Part shown: positions 35,641-45,628 of the stretch, piece after piece | How the letters are laid out: each line of letters begins with the position of its first letter | How positions within the stretch are numbered: the stretch's first letter is position 1 | NCBI GenBank assembly: GCA_963667375.1 | Contig: OY763323.1 | Location: forward strand, 1,798,001-1,862,000 | Source: G963556115 sp963667375 | GTDB taxonomy: Bacteria > Planctomycetota > SZUA-567 | Length of the DNA stretch: 64,000 nt | Direction: 5' to 3' | Notes under the pieces: generated by a model | The model's input: only the letters and a program-made list of their open reading frames with translations | Database searches by the model: none | What the model was told of the DNA's origin: nothing | Translations under genes and position numbers: made by a program

Positions 35641-36951
35641 TCAGGAGAAGAGATTGAAGACCATTCCTGAAAGAACCTTCGGGAAGAAGTAAGTACTTTT
35701 TTGCGGCATTACTTCACCGGCGTAACTGACATCCTTTACCTGCTGCATGGTAGTAGAACGCATCAGGAAGCCGCATTGAATATCTTTTTCATGCCCCTGA
35801 CTCATACGGATGGCTTCATCAGCGTCTTTGGAGTAGATAATATTTTCTTTGCGTAGAAGTTTACCTTCATCAATTCCGAGTAAATCCTCAAGAATAAGAA
35901 GGTGTAGCACTGAGACATCAAGACCTTGCCAGGCGCTGCATTTGTCGCTGGCCCGGGTCTGCATAATTTTGGGATCTTTCATGCCGACAAAATACATATC
36001 AGCATTCAGAAGCAGACCGAAAGCCGGGGTAGAGTTCTTCTCAATCGCAGTGATCAGTGAATTTTTGTCATTTTCCTTGCGTACGTCAAAGTTGACAGTC
36101 AGGGTTGAAATGAGATTGGCGACAGCATTGTCATCAACACCATAAACCAGGCGGTGTGTAGGCCATATAACCAGTCCTGCATCACTGTCAGGAACAACAA
36201 ACATCAGCAGATAATCGCAGTCCAAGTCTCCAAGAGGAGGTGGGGTCTGTCCGGCATTTTTCATTGACTCTCGTACAGAATTACGGTAATTCAGCGCTGT
36301 CTCATAACGGTGATGACCATCAGCGATAAAAATTTGGCCTTCGGAACAGAGCTGACAGAAAGAGTTTGCCTTATCCTGGTCATCAAGCACCCAGAATTTG
36401 TTGCGGACACCATCATCACCAATGAAGTCTGCAAGCGGAGTATCTGTATATAGCCCGGACAGGGCGGCGCTTATCTTGTGTTCAGGATCACTGAGCAGAC
36501 CGAAAACCGGACCAGGATTGCCCTTTACCGCTTTCATTAGTCTGAGGCGGTCTTCTTTAGGTCCGGACAGGGTCTTTTCATGAGGGAATACACCTGCTTC
36601 ACCCCATTCGGAGAGTAGTACCCGGACGAAAAAACCGTGGCGGTTAAAAGTGACTCCATCTGCGGAAAATTCCTGTTCATACAGGTATACCGCTGGTTTG
36701 TCCTGAATTATCAGACCCTCTTCGCGCCACTGATCAAGATGAGCTGCTGCACGGCTGTAGCGGCTGTCATTCTCGTTATCTGTATCGAATATCTTACCAT
36801 AGATGATTCGTACCGAATTTTTTGGATCTTTTTTATAGAGATCGTTCTGGTATTCATCACTTACTACATCGTACGGAGGCATTGAAACCTTGGCGTAGTC
36901 TGCTTTTGCTGGATCGTAGCGCCAGCCGGCAAACGGTTGAATTACGGGCAT
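35641..36951 (-). CDS. DUF1015 family protein
   Basis: 436 residues, full length for the family. N-terminal QPFAGWRYDPAK and MPPYDVVSDEYQ, the central FFVRVLLSEWG, and the signature FIADGHHRYETALNYR are conserved. DUF1015 proteins are widespread in anaerobes and PVC bacteria and often lie near serine or phosphoglycerate metabolism genes. No such neighbour is seen here, so no function is given. AAAGGAAAG precedes the ATG. Confidence 0.88.
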   Translation of the reverse strand: MPVIQPFAGWRYDPAKADYAKVSMPPYDVVSDEYQNDLYKKDPKNSVRIIYGKIFDTDNENDSRYSRAAAHLDQWREEGLIIQDKPAVYLYEQEFSADGVTFNRHGFFVRVLLSEWGEAGVFPHEKTLSGPKEDRLRLMKAVKGNPGPVFGLLSDPEHKISAALSGLYTDTPLADFIGDDGVRNKFWVLDDQDKANSFCQLCSEGQIFIADGHHRYETALNYRNSVRESMKNAGQTPPPLGDLDCDYLLMFVVPDSDAGLVIWPTHRLVYGVDDNAVANLISTLTVNFDVRKENDKNSLITAIEKNSTPAFGLLLNADMYFVGMKDPKIMQTRASDKCSAWQGLDVSVLHLLILEDLLGIDEGKLLRKENIIYSKDADEAIRMSQGHEKDIQCGFLMRSTTMQQVKDVSYAGEVMPQKSTYFFPKVLSGMVFNLFS

Positions 36952-37383
36952 GTCTTTCCTTTCGGTTGTTCAAGATAATGTTAATGTTACAACTCAAGTA
37001 TTACCTGATTCCCTGATATTATTCTGATTTTTTTTTCTTATGCAAGTGAAAGTATATTGCTGATGGCGTTTAATTTGATTTTATTTTGATGATTCTGCCG
37101 GTTATAGAGGGCGTTTATGTATTGGAGGAAAAAAATTCCGGCATAATTTTCCATCAGGGTGTGGAAAAAATTGCCTTGTATTTATAGCGAAAAGAGGCGT
37201 CTTGGATTAAGTCTTTTTATGTCAATTGGTTATGTTTGTGTGGTTAAAATGTGGAAAAATGGAACGTCAATTGTATACCCTGAATTGAGTTGCAATGGGG
37301 ATTGCGATAAGGCTCGGATCGGGGTATGAAAAGGTTATTTAAAGATTTGCAGGTGCAGATTATTTTTTTGAAAAGGAGATATC
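36952..37383. other. Intergenic region before EF-hand gene
   Basis: About 430 bases. It holds a TTTTCCA/TGGAAAA inverted repeat (37147-37168) and two copies of TGTGGAAAA (near 37160 and 37249), which happen to match the relaxed DnaA-box consensus. No gene and no convincing promoter. Confidence 0.35.
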
Positions 37384-37941
37384 ATGAGTATCAGCAGTAT
37401 TTCAAGTGGTTTATCAATGTACGATCTCTCCGCATTGATGGCGCAGAAAAAACCCGAAGGTGATCCGGAAGATTTGATCGCAAATAATGATGAGGACAGC
37501 AGCGGAACTCTCAATATTGAAGAATTTATCGCTATGAATTCTGATGCCCCGGATGAGATCAAGATTGCCGATGAAGATGTTGAAGATATGTTCGCAACTC
37601 TTGATGCTGACGGTGATGGTGAAGTCACAGCTGAAGAGCTGGAAGACGGCAGAGAGAGCATGATGAAATATCTCGACAGCAAGTATGGCTCACTCGATAC
37701 CATGATGCAGGTAAATCAGATTCTCAATGAAACTCAGGAAACCCTCGTTGATCTTGTGAACAGCAGCAACGGTGGTGATGATGATGATGACAGTGATGAT
37801 CCATTTGATTTCCTGACCAATCAGTATCAGTATCAGATTCAGCAGTATCTGGATCAGGCAGAGCTGGCAAAGAATGGTGATGCGTCAACAGACGTTTTGA
37901 GCTCAATTCTTGGAACCAGTTCAATATCTGAATATATCTAG
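37384..37941 (+). CDS. EF-hand calcium-binding protein
   Basis: 185 residues, acidic. It has two EF-hand loops: one around NDEDSSGTLNIEEF (residues ~38-51) and one at DADGDGEVTAEE (~76-87), with D/N, D/S, G and E in the chelating positions. The N-terminus SISSISSGLSMYDLSALM is Ser-rich and not a classical signal peptide. An Asp cluster (GGDDDDDSDD) follows in the C-terminal third, then a Gln/Tyr-rich stretch. AAAAGGAG precedes the ATG at ideal spacing. Followed by a very strong terminator; monocistronic. Role unknown; it could be a calcium-triggered cytosolic or non-classically exported protein. Confidence 0.8.
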   Translation: MSISSISSGLSMYDLSALMAQKKPEGDPEDLIANNDEDSSGTLNIEEFIAMNSDAPDEIKIADEDVEDMFATLDADGDGEVTAEELEDGRESMMKYLDSKYGSLDTMMQVNQILNETQETLVDLVNSSNGGDDDDDSDDPFDFLTNQYQYQIQQYLDQAELAKNGDASTDVLSSILGTSSISEYI

Positions 37942-38005
37942 AAAAATATAATGTACCTGTAGGGGTAGTAACACGGGACGGTTACAGGTATTTAAAAAAA
38001 TTATG

Positions 38006-38050
38006 AAACAGCATGACGGCTTCGGGAGGCGTTCATGCTGTTTTTTTTTT
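38006..38050 (+). terminator. Terminator of the EF-hand gene
   Basis: AAACAGCATGA pairs with TCATGCTGTTT (extended by CG/CG with one bulge), followed by a run of T to 38050. Confidence 0.93.
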
Positions 38051-38260
38051 AGCCGGGTATTTTGTACGCGGTAGTCTGTTTGTTCCGGTGTTTTATGGTA
38101 ATGCATTATTATCCGCGCTATAAGCTGATAGTGGTTTGGGCGTTTTTTTTTATTTATAACCGGAAGCGGGTGGAATTATTATCATTGTTGGCAGAGATAA
38201 TATTGACCACAGTGTGTTGTTGGATATCATTGGGGGGGAGTGTTATATAAGGGGAAGATT

Positions 38261-39349
38261 ATGGTTAGACTGGCAAGAGAGGTGACAGCAAGGGTTAAAC
38301 GGTTCAAGGAACTTCTGGGAGTGAGCGGAATAGCGGCGGCTCTGGTTACCAGAAAGAGTGATGTGCGTTATTTCAGCGGTTTTACCGGTGATGACTCGTG
38401 TCTGCTGCTGACGAAAAGGCAGAATTATCTGATAACAGATGGACGGTATGTTGAAGAAGCGAAAAATACGACCAAGCTCTATGAGGTTGTGACCTGGAAA
38501 GAGCATCCGGCCGCCTTTGCGGCTGAGCTTTTGCCGGGGAATATAAAAAAAATCGGAATCTGCGACAATCATCTGACTGTTCATTGGCATAAAAAACTGT
38601 TGAGTGCAGGGCTCAATACCGTGCCGCTTGATAGTGTGATTGCAAATATCCGGGAGCAGAAGAGTGCCTGGGAGGTTGAAAAGATAAATGCGTCGCTGAA
38701 GGCGGTTGAGGCGGCGTTTCGTGAGTTTAAGAGCCGGATAAAACTGGGTATGAGCGAAAAGGAACTCAAATTGGAACTTGAGTTTCTGATGTATCGTCAG
38801 GGGGTCGAGTCCCCATCGTTTGATACGATAGTTGCTGAAGGTGAGAATGCCAGTCTGCCTCACGCTCATGCCGGTCAGAGGCGGATTGCGGGCGGGTCAA
38901 TTCTGCTCATTGATTTTGGCGGTGTCATTGATGGTTACTGTTCGGATCTTACCCGCACGCTTTTTATGGGCGAGATCAGTGAGGAGTGGCGGGAACGGTA
39001 TGAACTTGTGTTGCGGGCGCAGCAGGCGGGTATGGCTGTGCTCAAAGCCGGTGAGGAGACCAAGTCTTCAGATATTGCCGCTCGAGAGGTATTTGCTGCT
39101 GCCGGAGTCGAGGAGTATTATCTGCATTCACTCGGTCACGGGGTGGGGATGGATATACACGAACTGCCGCGTCTTTCCAAGAAAGCCGCCGGTAAACTTC
39201 CAGTCGGCGCAGTGGTTACTGTCGAACCGGGTTTGTATTATCCGGGATTCGGGGGAATCAGAATTGAGGATATGGTCTTGGTTGAGCGCTCGGGGGTGCG
39301 GGTTTTGAGTACTCTGGAGAAAGATCTTGACTCTGCGGTTGTCAGTTGA
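38261..39349 (+). CDS. M24 family metallopeptidase (Xaa-Pro aminopeptidase/dipeptidase)
   Basis: Cytosolic dimetal peptidase, about 362 residues. A creatinase-like N-terminal domain precedes the pita-bread fold, whose five metal ligands are visible: Asp in LIDFGG, Asp in YCSDLTRT, His in SLGHGVGMDIHE, Glu in TVEPGLYY and Glu in RIEDMVLV. ATG at 38261 with AAGGGGAAG is preferred to the in-frame GTG at 38240. accB and accC follow, a common arrangement of pepP-like gene, (efp), accB and accC in bacteria, here without efp. Confidence 0.92.
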   Translation: MVRLAREVTARVKRFKELLGVSGIAAALVTRKSDVRYFSGFTGDDSCLLLTKRQNYLITDGRYVEEAKNTTKLYEVVTWKEHPAAFAAELLPGNIKKIGICDNHLTVHWHKKLLSAGLNTVPLDSVIANIREQKSAWEVEKINASLKAVEAAFREFKSRIKLGMSEKELKLELEFLMYRQGVESPSFDTIVAEGENASLPHAHAGQRRIAGGSILLIDFGGVIDGYCSDLTRTLFMGEISEEWRERYELVLRAQQAGMAVLKAGEETKSSDIAAREVFAAAGVEEYYLHSLGHGVGMDIHELPRLSKKAAGKLPVGAVVTVEPGLYYPGFGGIRIEDMVLVERSGVRVLSTLEKDLDSAVVS

Positions 39350-39510
39350 AGGATTTTATAGAGAAACCCTTTGGAATTAATAGAGTTTTTTATATAATTA
39401 GTGATTGCTGTGTGTAGAAATACGGTGCTCAATGAACAACAATTTATCAATATATACAGATAATGATTAAAAGAAAATAAATTATTCTTTTGGGAAAGGT
39501 ATTGCAACAA

Positions 39511-39948
39511 ATGAGTATTGAAAAAATCAGTAAACTCGTTGAAATTATGAATGAAAATGATCTTGTTGAAATACAGCTTGAAGAGGAAAATCTCAAGATA
39601 AAGCTGAAAAAGCCAGGCTGTAACATGATCGCGGCTCCTGCAATGATGCCTCAGAATATGGCTTCAGTAATGCCTGCCGTCGCTGCTCCGGTTGTCGATG
39701 ACACTGCCGGCCTGACACCTGTCCCAAGTCCTATTGTCGGAACTTTTTATTCTGCGCCATCCCCAGATTCCGAGGATTTTGTTTCGCTTGGTGATAATGT
39801 GTCTGCGGATACGGTGATCTGCATCGTGGAGGCTATGAAGATTATGAATGAGGTTAAGGCTGAAATATCCGGTACCGTTGAGAAGATTCTCGTCAAGAAT
39901 GGTGAGCCGGTCGAATATGGTCAGCCTCTGTTCCTCATTAAAGAATAA
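39511..39948 (+). CDS. accB: Acetyl-CoA carboxylase biotin carboxyl carrier protein
   Basis: 145 residues. N-terminal helix (IEKISKLVEIMNENDLVEIQ), a Pro/Ala linker, then the biotinyl domain with the lysine acceptor in EAMKIMNE. Carries carboxybiotin from AccC to the carboxyltransferase for malonyl-CoA synthesis. Start ATG at 39511; an in-frame TTG at 39490 lies upstream. Ends 42 bases before accC, so the two are co-expressed. Confidence 0.95.
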   Translation: MSIEKISKLVEIMNENDLVEIQLEEENLKIKLKKPGCNMIAAPAMMPQNMASVMPAVAAPVVDDTAGLTPVPSPIVGTFYSAPSPDSEDFVSLGDNVSADTVICIVEAMKIMNEVKAEISGTVEKILVKNGEPVEYGQPLFLIKE

Positions 39949-39990
39949 TCTTTGAATAGTAACCAGACAAAAGAAAGTAACCTTTAAATT

Positions 39991-41328
<1,338 letters not shown>

Positions 41329-41400
41329 AGCTGTGTAACGCCGTTAGGGAACAGCAGGTTAAAAAGGTTGGTTTTTGCCGGGTTTTTATCGTAAAAGGTC

Positions 41401-41428
41401 TTGACTTTGTAAGATTTAGTGCGATAAT
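41401..41428 (+). promoter_or_regulatory. Predicted rpmB promoter
   Basis: TTGACT (41401-41406), 16-bp spacer, GATAAT (41423-41428), about 140 bases before the start; leaves a long leader. Confidence 0.6.
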
Positions 41429-41531
41429 CATTACCCTTATTATGAGTTAAGTTTTTATTTTATTTATTATATATTATATTACTGAGCTTTGTATACCTTC
41501 TGGTACTGCGCTTCTGTAATCAAGGATTGAT

Positions 41532-41551
41532 GCTCTTGCGTGAGCAAGTGC
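41532..41551 (+). promoter_or_regulatory. Small GNRA-type hairpin in the rpmB leader
   Basis: CTTGC-GTGA-GCAAG, extended by GC/GC across a T-T mismatch, ends 6 bases before the AAGGAG. Position suggests a possible translational control element; this is weak. Confidence 0.3.
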
Positions 41552-41569
41552 AAGGTAAGGAGTTAGGAA

Positions 41570-41830
41570 ATGGCTAATTTTTGTGAAATCTGTGGTAAAA
41601 AGACTACTTTTGGCGTAAAGTATGCTCGTCGTGGTGCTAAGAAGAAAAAAGGCGGTTCAGGTGCGAAAATTTCTGGTAAAACCAATAGAACTTTTAAACC
41701 AAATCTTCAGACTGTACGTGCACTTATCAATGGTGGTCCAAAGAAGTTGACTGTCTGTACTGCCTGCATTCAGGCTGGTAAAGTTCAGAAGGCTCCTCGC
41801 GGTACACGTAACCTCGCACTCAAGGCATAG
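41570..41830 (+). CDS. rpmB: Ribosomal protein L28
   Basis: 86 residues. Begins ANFCEICGKKTTFG and later has CTACIQAGKV, giving the CxxC...CxxC zinc-ribbon form of L28. A Lys-rich insert (AKKKKGGSGAKISG) makes it longer than the usual 60-78 residues, as in some non-proteobacterial lineages. AAGGAG lies upstream. Monocistronic with its own promoter and terminator; rpmG, often adjacent, is absent. Confidence 0.95.
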   Translation: MANFCEICGKKTTFGVKYARRGAKKKKGGSGAKISGKTNRTFKPNLQTVRALINGGPKKLTVCTACIQAGKVQKAPRGTRNLALKA

Positions 41831-41867
41831 TTTTTGCTGGTGCTGGTGTTACAATTAATGAATATTT

Positions 41868-41906
41868 AAAACCTGCTGCATAATAGTGTGGCAGGTTTTT
41901 TCTTTT
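41868..41906 (+). terminator. rpmB terminator
   Basis: AAAACCTGC (41868-41876) pairs with GCAGGTTTT (41891-41899), followed by TT and a CTTTTTT tract. Confidence 0.88.
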
Positions 41907-42002
41907 TTCCGCTGGTTTTAATCTGTATAATATGCAGAGTCAGTGGAAAATATCTTTTAATTTTTGAGTAATGATCTATTAGTGAATGTGAGCAGTGTTG
42001 CC

Positions 42003-42677
42003 ATGGTTAAACTTGATGATGAGCTTACCCTCAATGTATATGAAATATTCAGATCTATTCAGGGTGAGGGGAGTAGAAGCGGAATAACAACGGTCTTTGT
42101 CAGACTTGCGGGCTGTGACCTGCGTTGCAGCTGGTGTGATACCCTGGAGGCAACAGCTGAAAACTCAGGAACAACCATGAGTTTCAGGGAGATAGCTGAT
42201 AGTGTTCAGGAGTTGGGGACAAAGCATATCTGTGTTACCGGCGGGGAGCCGTTGCTGCAGAAGAATACGCCGCGTCTGTGTATGTATTTTGCCTCGGCCG
42301 GTTATGACGTGATTGTTGAAACCAATGGTGCCAAGGATATTAATGTGCTTCCGCCGCCGATTGTGCGTATTATGGATATCAAATGTCCAAGTTCGGGGAT
42401 GAGCAGGTATACTGACTGGTATAATCTGCAGAATCTGCGTAAAGGTGATGAGGTTAAATTTGTAATTGCTGACCGTAATGACTATGAATATGCCCGTGAA
42501 CTTATTGAAAAGCATGGTCTGGATATCAAGTCGGAAGTGCTTATGAGTCCTCTTGTTGGTCCTGGTTCGGAGATAGAACCAGCTTTACTGGCGGAATGGA
42601 TGCTGTATGATGATCTTGCTGTCAGGTTTATGCTGCAGTTACATAAACAGATCTGGCCTGCTGGGGAGCCGAAATAG
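42003..42677 (+). CDS. queE: 7-carboxy-7-deazaguanine synthase QueE
   Basis: Radical SAM enzyme of queuosine biosynthesis, about 224 residues. YEIFRSIQGEGSRSG and the cluster motif CDLRCSWCDT (C-x3-C-x2-C) are diagnostic, with TGGEPLLQ and DIKCPSSG after. The start is not certain: ATG at 42003 gives the usual length; in-frame GTG or TTG codons lie 21-39 bases upstream and none has a strong ribosome-binding site. queC, queD and queF are not nearby. Confidence 0.92.
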   Translation: MVKLDDELTLNVYEIFRSIQGEGSRSGITTVFVRLAGCDLRCSWCDTLEATAENSGTTMSFREIADSVQELGTKHICVTGGEPLLQKNTPRLCMYFASAGYDVIVETNGAKDINVLPPPIVRIMDIKCPSSGMSRYTDWYNLQNLRKGDEVKFVIADRNDYEYARELIEKHGLDIKSEVLMSPLVGPGSEIEPALLAEWMLYDDLAVRFMLQLHKQIWPAGEPK

Positions 42678-42703
42678 AGATACGCTCAGGTTTTTTGAAT
42701 TTA

Positions 42704-42737
42704 TACCGGTAAATCTTACAGATTTACCGGTATTTTT
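42704..42737 (+). terminator. queE terminator
   Basis: Twelve-base stem (42704-42715 with 42721-42732), 5-base loop, then TTTTT. Confidence 0.93.
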
Positions 42738-42978
42738 AATGGTTGCTCTATTATCATTCTGAGGTTGGCTGCTGGAGAATCAGCCGGTTATTATTTGTGT
42801 AAATTTTTATGCGCGGAAGTTTTGGGTGTAACATAAAAATTGTGTCGGTGTTGTTTTAAGACCAATAATTGAAATTATTCAGCAAATGTATAATAAAAAA
42901 CTTTCTGCATTTTAATAAATCAATTATAATTGCTGTGTGGATCTCGCTTATTGTAAATAATTGTTATAGGTTATATTG

Positions 42979-45135
42979 ATGTATTATTGTCGAACTAAAA
43001 GAGAACTGAGAGCGAAGTACGCGCAATTAAAACAGAAATTTGACGAGCTAGTGCAGGCACGGGATGTTCTTAATAATGCGGATGCTGAGTTTTATCAGCG
43101 GATTCTTCATGCATATTCAACCATTGTTTCGGTTTTTGATTTTAATCTCATCGGAACAATTTACACAGACAATGCTGGTAAAATTCTGGATTTAAATCTG
43201 TGTGCGGCGCAAATGCTTGAGGCCGGTGATAAAGAAGAGCTCAAACTGCGTGTAATATATGAGTTGGACTTTCTTGATAAAAGCCGAGAAGATTTTCTTA
43301 AATATTATAATATTATGAGGAGTTCCGATAATATTGTGAGTTTTGAAAGTCGAATCAAGCATACCGCTGGAGTCGTGACCTGGTTAGAGTTTGTAGGCCA
43401 GAGGATGGATCTGGTTACTATAAGCGGTGAATATGTGTCTGGTATAATCTGGATGCTGTATGATCTTACCGAGCATAAACAGATTGAGGCCTCATTGACA
43501 ACTGCAAATGATGAATTGCGGAGCTATTTTAATAATAATATCTTTGGTCTGGTTGGCATTAGAGAGAATCTGGTTGTTAATGCGAATAAAAGATTTGCTG
43601 AGATCTTTGGTTATGCTACGGCTGATGAGCTGCTCGGGGCGGATGTCGCTACGCTGCATTATACAGCAGAGACTTTAGCAGATTTTCTCAGGCAGAAACA
43701 TAAGTCCATTGAGGACAATATACCCCTGGATATTGAGCATATTTTCAGACGTAAGGATGGTGCTGCAATCTGGTGTAAGTGTTATGGACAGTCTATTAAT
43801 GATATTGCCGGCGGCAGAGATTTTCTCTGGATAGTTATTGATATAACCTCTCTTAAAAAAGCAGAAACCGAGCTTGTTGAAGCCAACCGGGAGCTGGAAA
43901 GTTTTTTTAATAACGATATTGCCGGTATCTTTATTGCACAGCAGGGGCGGGTGGTAAAGACCAATGAACGCTTCGCCAGAATGTTCAGATATGATTCGAT
44001 TCAGGATATTCTCGGACTTGAGATTGTAAGGCTGCATCTGACACCGCAGCACTATGATGAGTTTACCGGAAATATGTTTGAAGCTCTAAAAAGTGGTAAT
44101 AATATTCTTCTGGAATACCGTTTCAAGTGTAAGGATGGTACTCTGATCTGGTGTCAGTGTCATGGTCAAGCTCTTGATGTAACCGATTTGGCAAAGGGTT
44201 TTTTCTGGATTATCGAGGATATTACCAAACGTAAAGAGGCTGCGGTAAAACTTCTGGCGGCCAACCGTGAACTGGAGAGTTATTTCAATAATGATATAGC
44301 CGGGATATTTATTACCCGTAATGGCTATATCGTAAAATCTAATAAGCGTTTTGCGGAAATTTTAAAATATAATTCTGTATCGGATTTGGTCGGTATGGAT
44401 GTTTGCCAACTGCACCTGAGCACTGAAAATTATCAAGAATTTAATCGCAGGATGCAGTATATGATAAAGAATGGTAATAAGATTATTATTGAATATAAGT
44501 TTGTCTGTGCCGATGGCACTTTGATCTGGTGTCAGTGCCAGGGTCAGGCGATTGACAGTGAAAACCTGCAGCAGGGTTTTTTCTGGATTATAGAGGATAT
44601 TACCAAACGCAAGGAGGCAGAGGAAAAGCTGTTCTTTTTTGCCACGACCGATGAGCTGAGTAATACCAACAATCGTCGGCATTTTCTGGATCTGGCAAGT
44701 CATGAACTAGCCAGACATGAAAGGAGTAAACTGCCGGTAAGTTTTCTGATGCTGGATATTGATAAATTCAAGGAAATAAATGATTCTTATGGGCATGCGG
44801 TGGGTGATAGAGCGATTGCGCATTTTGCAGGGGCGTGCCGAGCGGCAATTCGCAGAAGTGATATTCTCGGCAGATTGGGTGGAGATGAATTCTGTGTGCT
44901 TTTGCCGGAGACAGCTTTTGATGATTCCATGGAGGTGGCGGAGAGGATTCTCAACGCGATACGCGCTCTCAGAATCAATGATGTACCTGACTTCTCTGGG
45001 TTATCAACGAGTATTGGGATAATTACGATATCCGATTGTCACGAGGTTGATATAGATCATTATATTGCTCAGGCTGATAAAGCATTGTACATGGCAAAGG
45101 CGGCAGGAAGAAACTGTATACGGTCGATTAACTGA
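42979..45135 (+). CDS. Cytosolic diguanylate cyclase with four PAS domains
   Basis: About 718 residues with no membrane segment. A short coiled coil, then PAS1 (residues ~50-170) and three consecutive PAS repeats of ~125 residues each. The last two are nearly alike (both have ELES.FNNDIAGIFI and LIWCQC.GQA). The GGDEF domain has RLGGDEF with the inhibitory-site RRSD five residues before it, so an active, feedback-inhibited cyclase is expected. The conserved Cys in the IWCQC motif of the repeats might be redox-sensitive, but this is inference. Start ATG at 42979 (AGG upstream). Its product is c-di-GMP. Confidence 0.88.
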   Translation: MYYCRTKRELRAKYAQLKQKFDELVQARDVLNNADAEFYQRILHAYSTIVSVFDFNLIGTIYTDNAGKILDLNLCAAQMLEAGDKEELKLRVIYELDFLDKSREDFLKYYNIMRSSDNIVSFESRIKHTAGVVTWLEFVGQRMDLVTISGEYVSGIIWMLYDLTEHKQIEASLTTANDELRSYFNNNIFGLVGIRENLVVNANKRFAEIFGYATADELLGADVATLHYTAETLADFLRQKHKSIEDNIPLDIEHIFRRKDGAAIWCKCYGQSINDIAGGRDFLWIVIDITSLKKAETELVEANRELESFFNNDIAGIFIAQQGRVVKTNERFARMFRYDSIQDILGLEIVRLHLTPQHYDEFTGNMFEALKSGNNILLEYRFKCKDGTLIWCQCHGQALDVTDLAKGFFWIIEDITKRKEAAVKLLAANRELESYFNNDIAGIFITRNGYIVKSNKRFAEILKYNSVSDLVGMDVCQLHLSTENYQEFNRRMQYMIKNGNKIIIEYKFVCADGTLIWCQCQGQAIDSENLQQGFFWIIEDITKRKEAEEKLFFFATTDELSNTNNRRHFLDLASHELARHERSKLPVSFLMLDIDKFKEINDSYGHAVGDRAIAHFAGACRAAIRRSDILGRLGGDEFCVLLPETAFDDSMEVAERILNAIRALRINDVPDFSGLSTSIGIITISDCHEVDIDHYIAQADKALYMAKAAGRNCIRSIN
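43492..44632 (+). repeat. Tandem intragenic repeat encoding three PAS domains
   Basis: Three ~380-bp direct repeats within the diguanylate cyclase gene. Repeats 2 and 3 share long near-identical DNA stretches (for example around 44145-44250 and 44520-44625), which points to a recent duplication. Confidence 0.75.
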
Positions 45136-45628
45136 TTGTCTCCGTGGTGGCTGTGCTCTCTCTGTGTTTAATTCTGAATTCCGGTTTAAACAGTATACTG
45201 TCAATTGCCGGGTATTTGTAGAATATTGTCGGAAGAGGAGTATTTCTAATATGATCAGTCAAAAGTCCCATTTGTTTTAAGCTTAGCTGGTTTGTAAAAT
45301 TATAATTTGAAATTTAAATTATTAATCTGTTGAAAATTTGTGCATTATTTGAAAATAATTATACTTTTTATGTTAGCTGTAATTCATACAATGCGAATAT
45401 GCGGTCGTAAATTACAGTGAAACCATACCTTTGTATTCGTATTATAAATTTGATTGTCATTGTTTTGCGCTTAATACGTGTTTTGTTAACATTACTTGAT
45501 ATTTTGTGCTGGATTATATCGAGGGTGCTGACATTAAATACCGGATATAGTTATCTATAAGTGATAGATACAGGGATGTTTGCAGGTGTTGGTGTTTTGT
45601 CGTTGGCAGATATACAGAGGGCAGAATT
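45136..45628. other. AT-rich intergenic region before the XylR-type regulator
   Basis: About 490 bases, no supported gene. It contains a perfect TATCTAT/ATAGATA inverted repeat (45552-45570, 5-base centre) 60 bases before the regulator start, a possible operator. Confidence 0.4.

Noticed and set aside
36952..37383. Replication origin, from two TGTGGAAAA sequences matching a relaxed DnaA box
   Set aside because: Only two boxes and no dnaA, dnaN or rpmH gene or AT-rich unwinding repeats; chance matches are expected.
43492..44632. CRISPR-like or mobile repeat array
   Set aside because: The ~380-bp repeats are in frame and encode PAS domains; no spacers or terminal inverted repeats.
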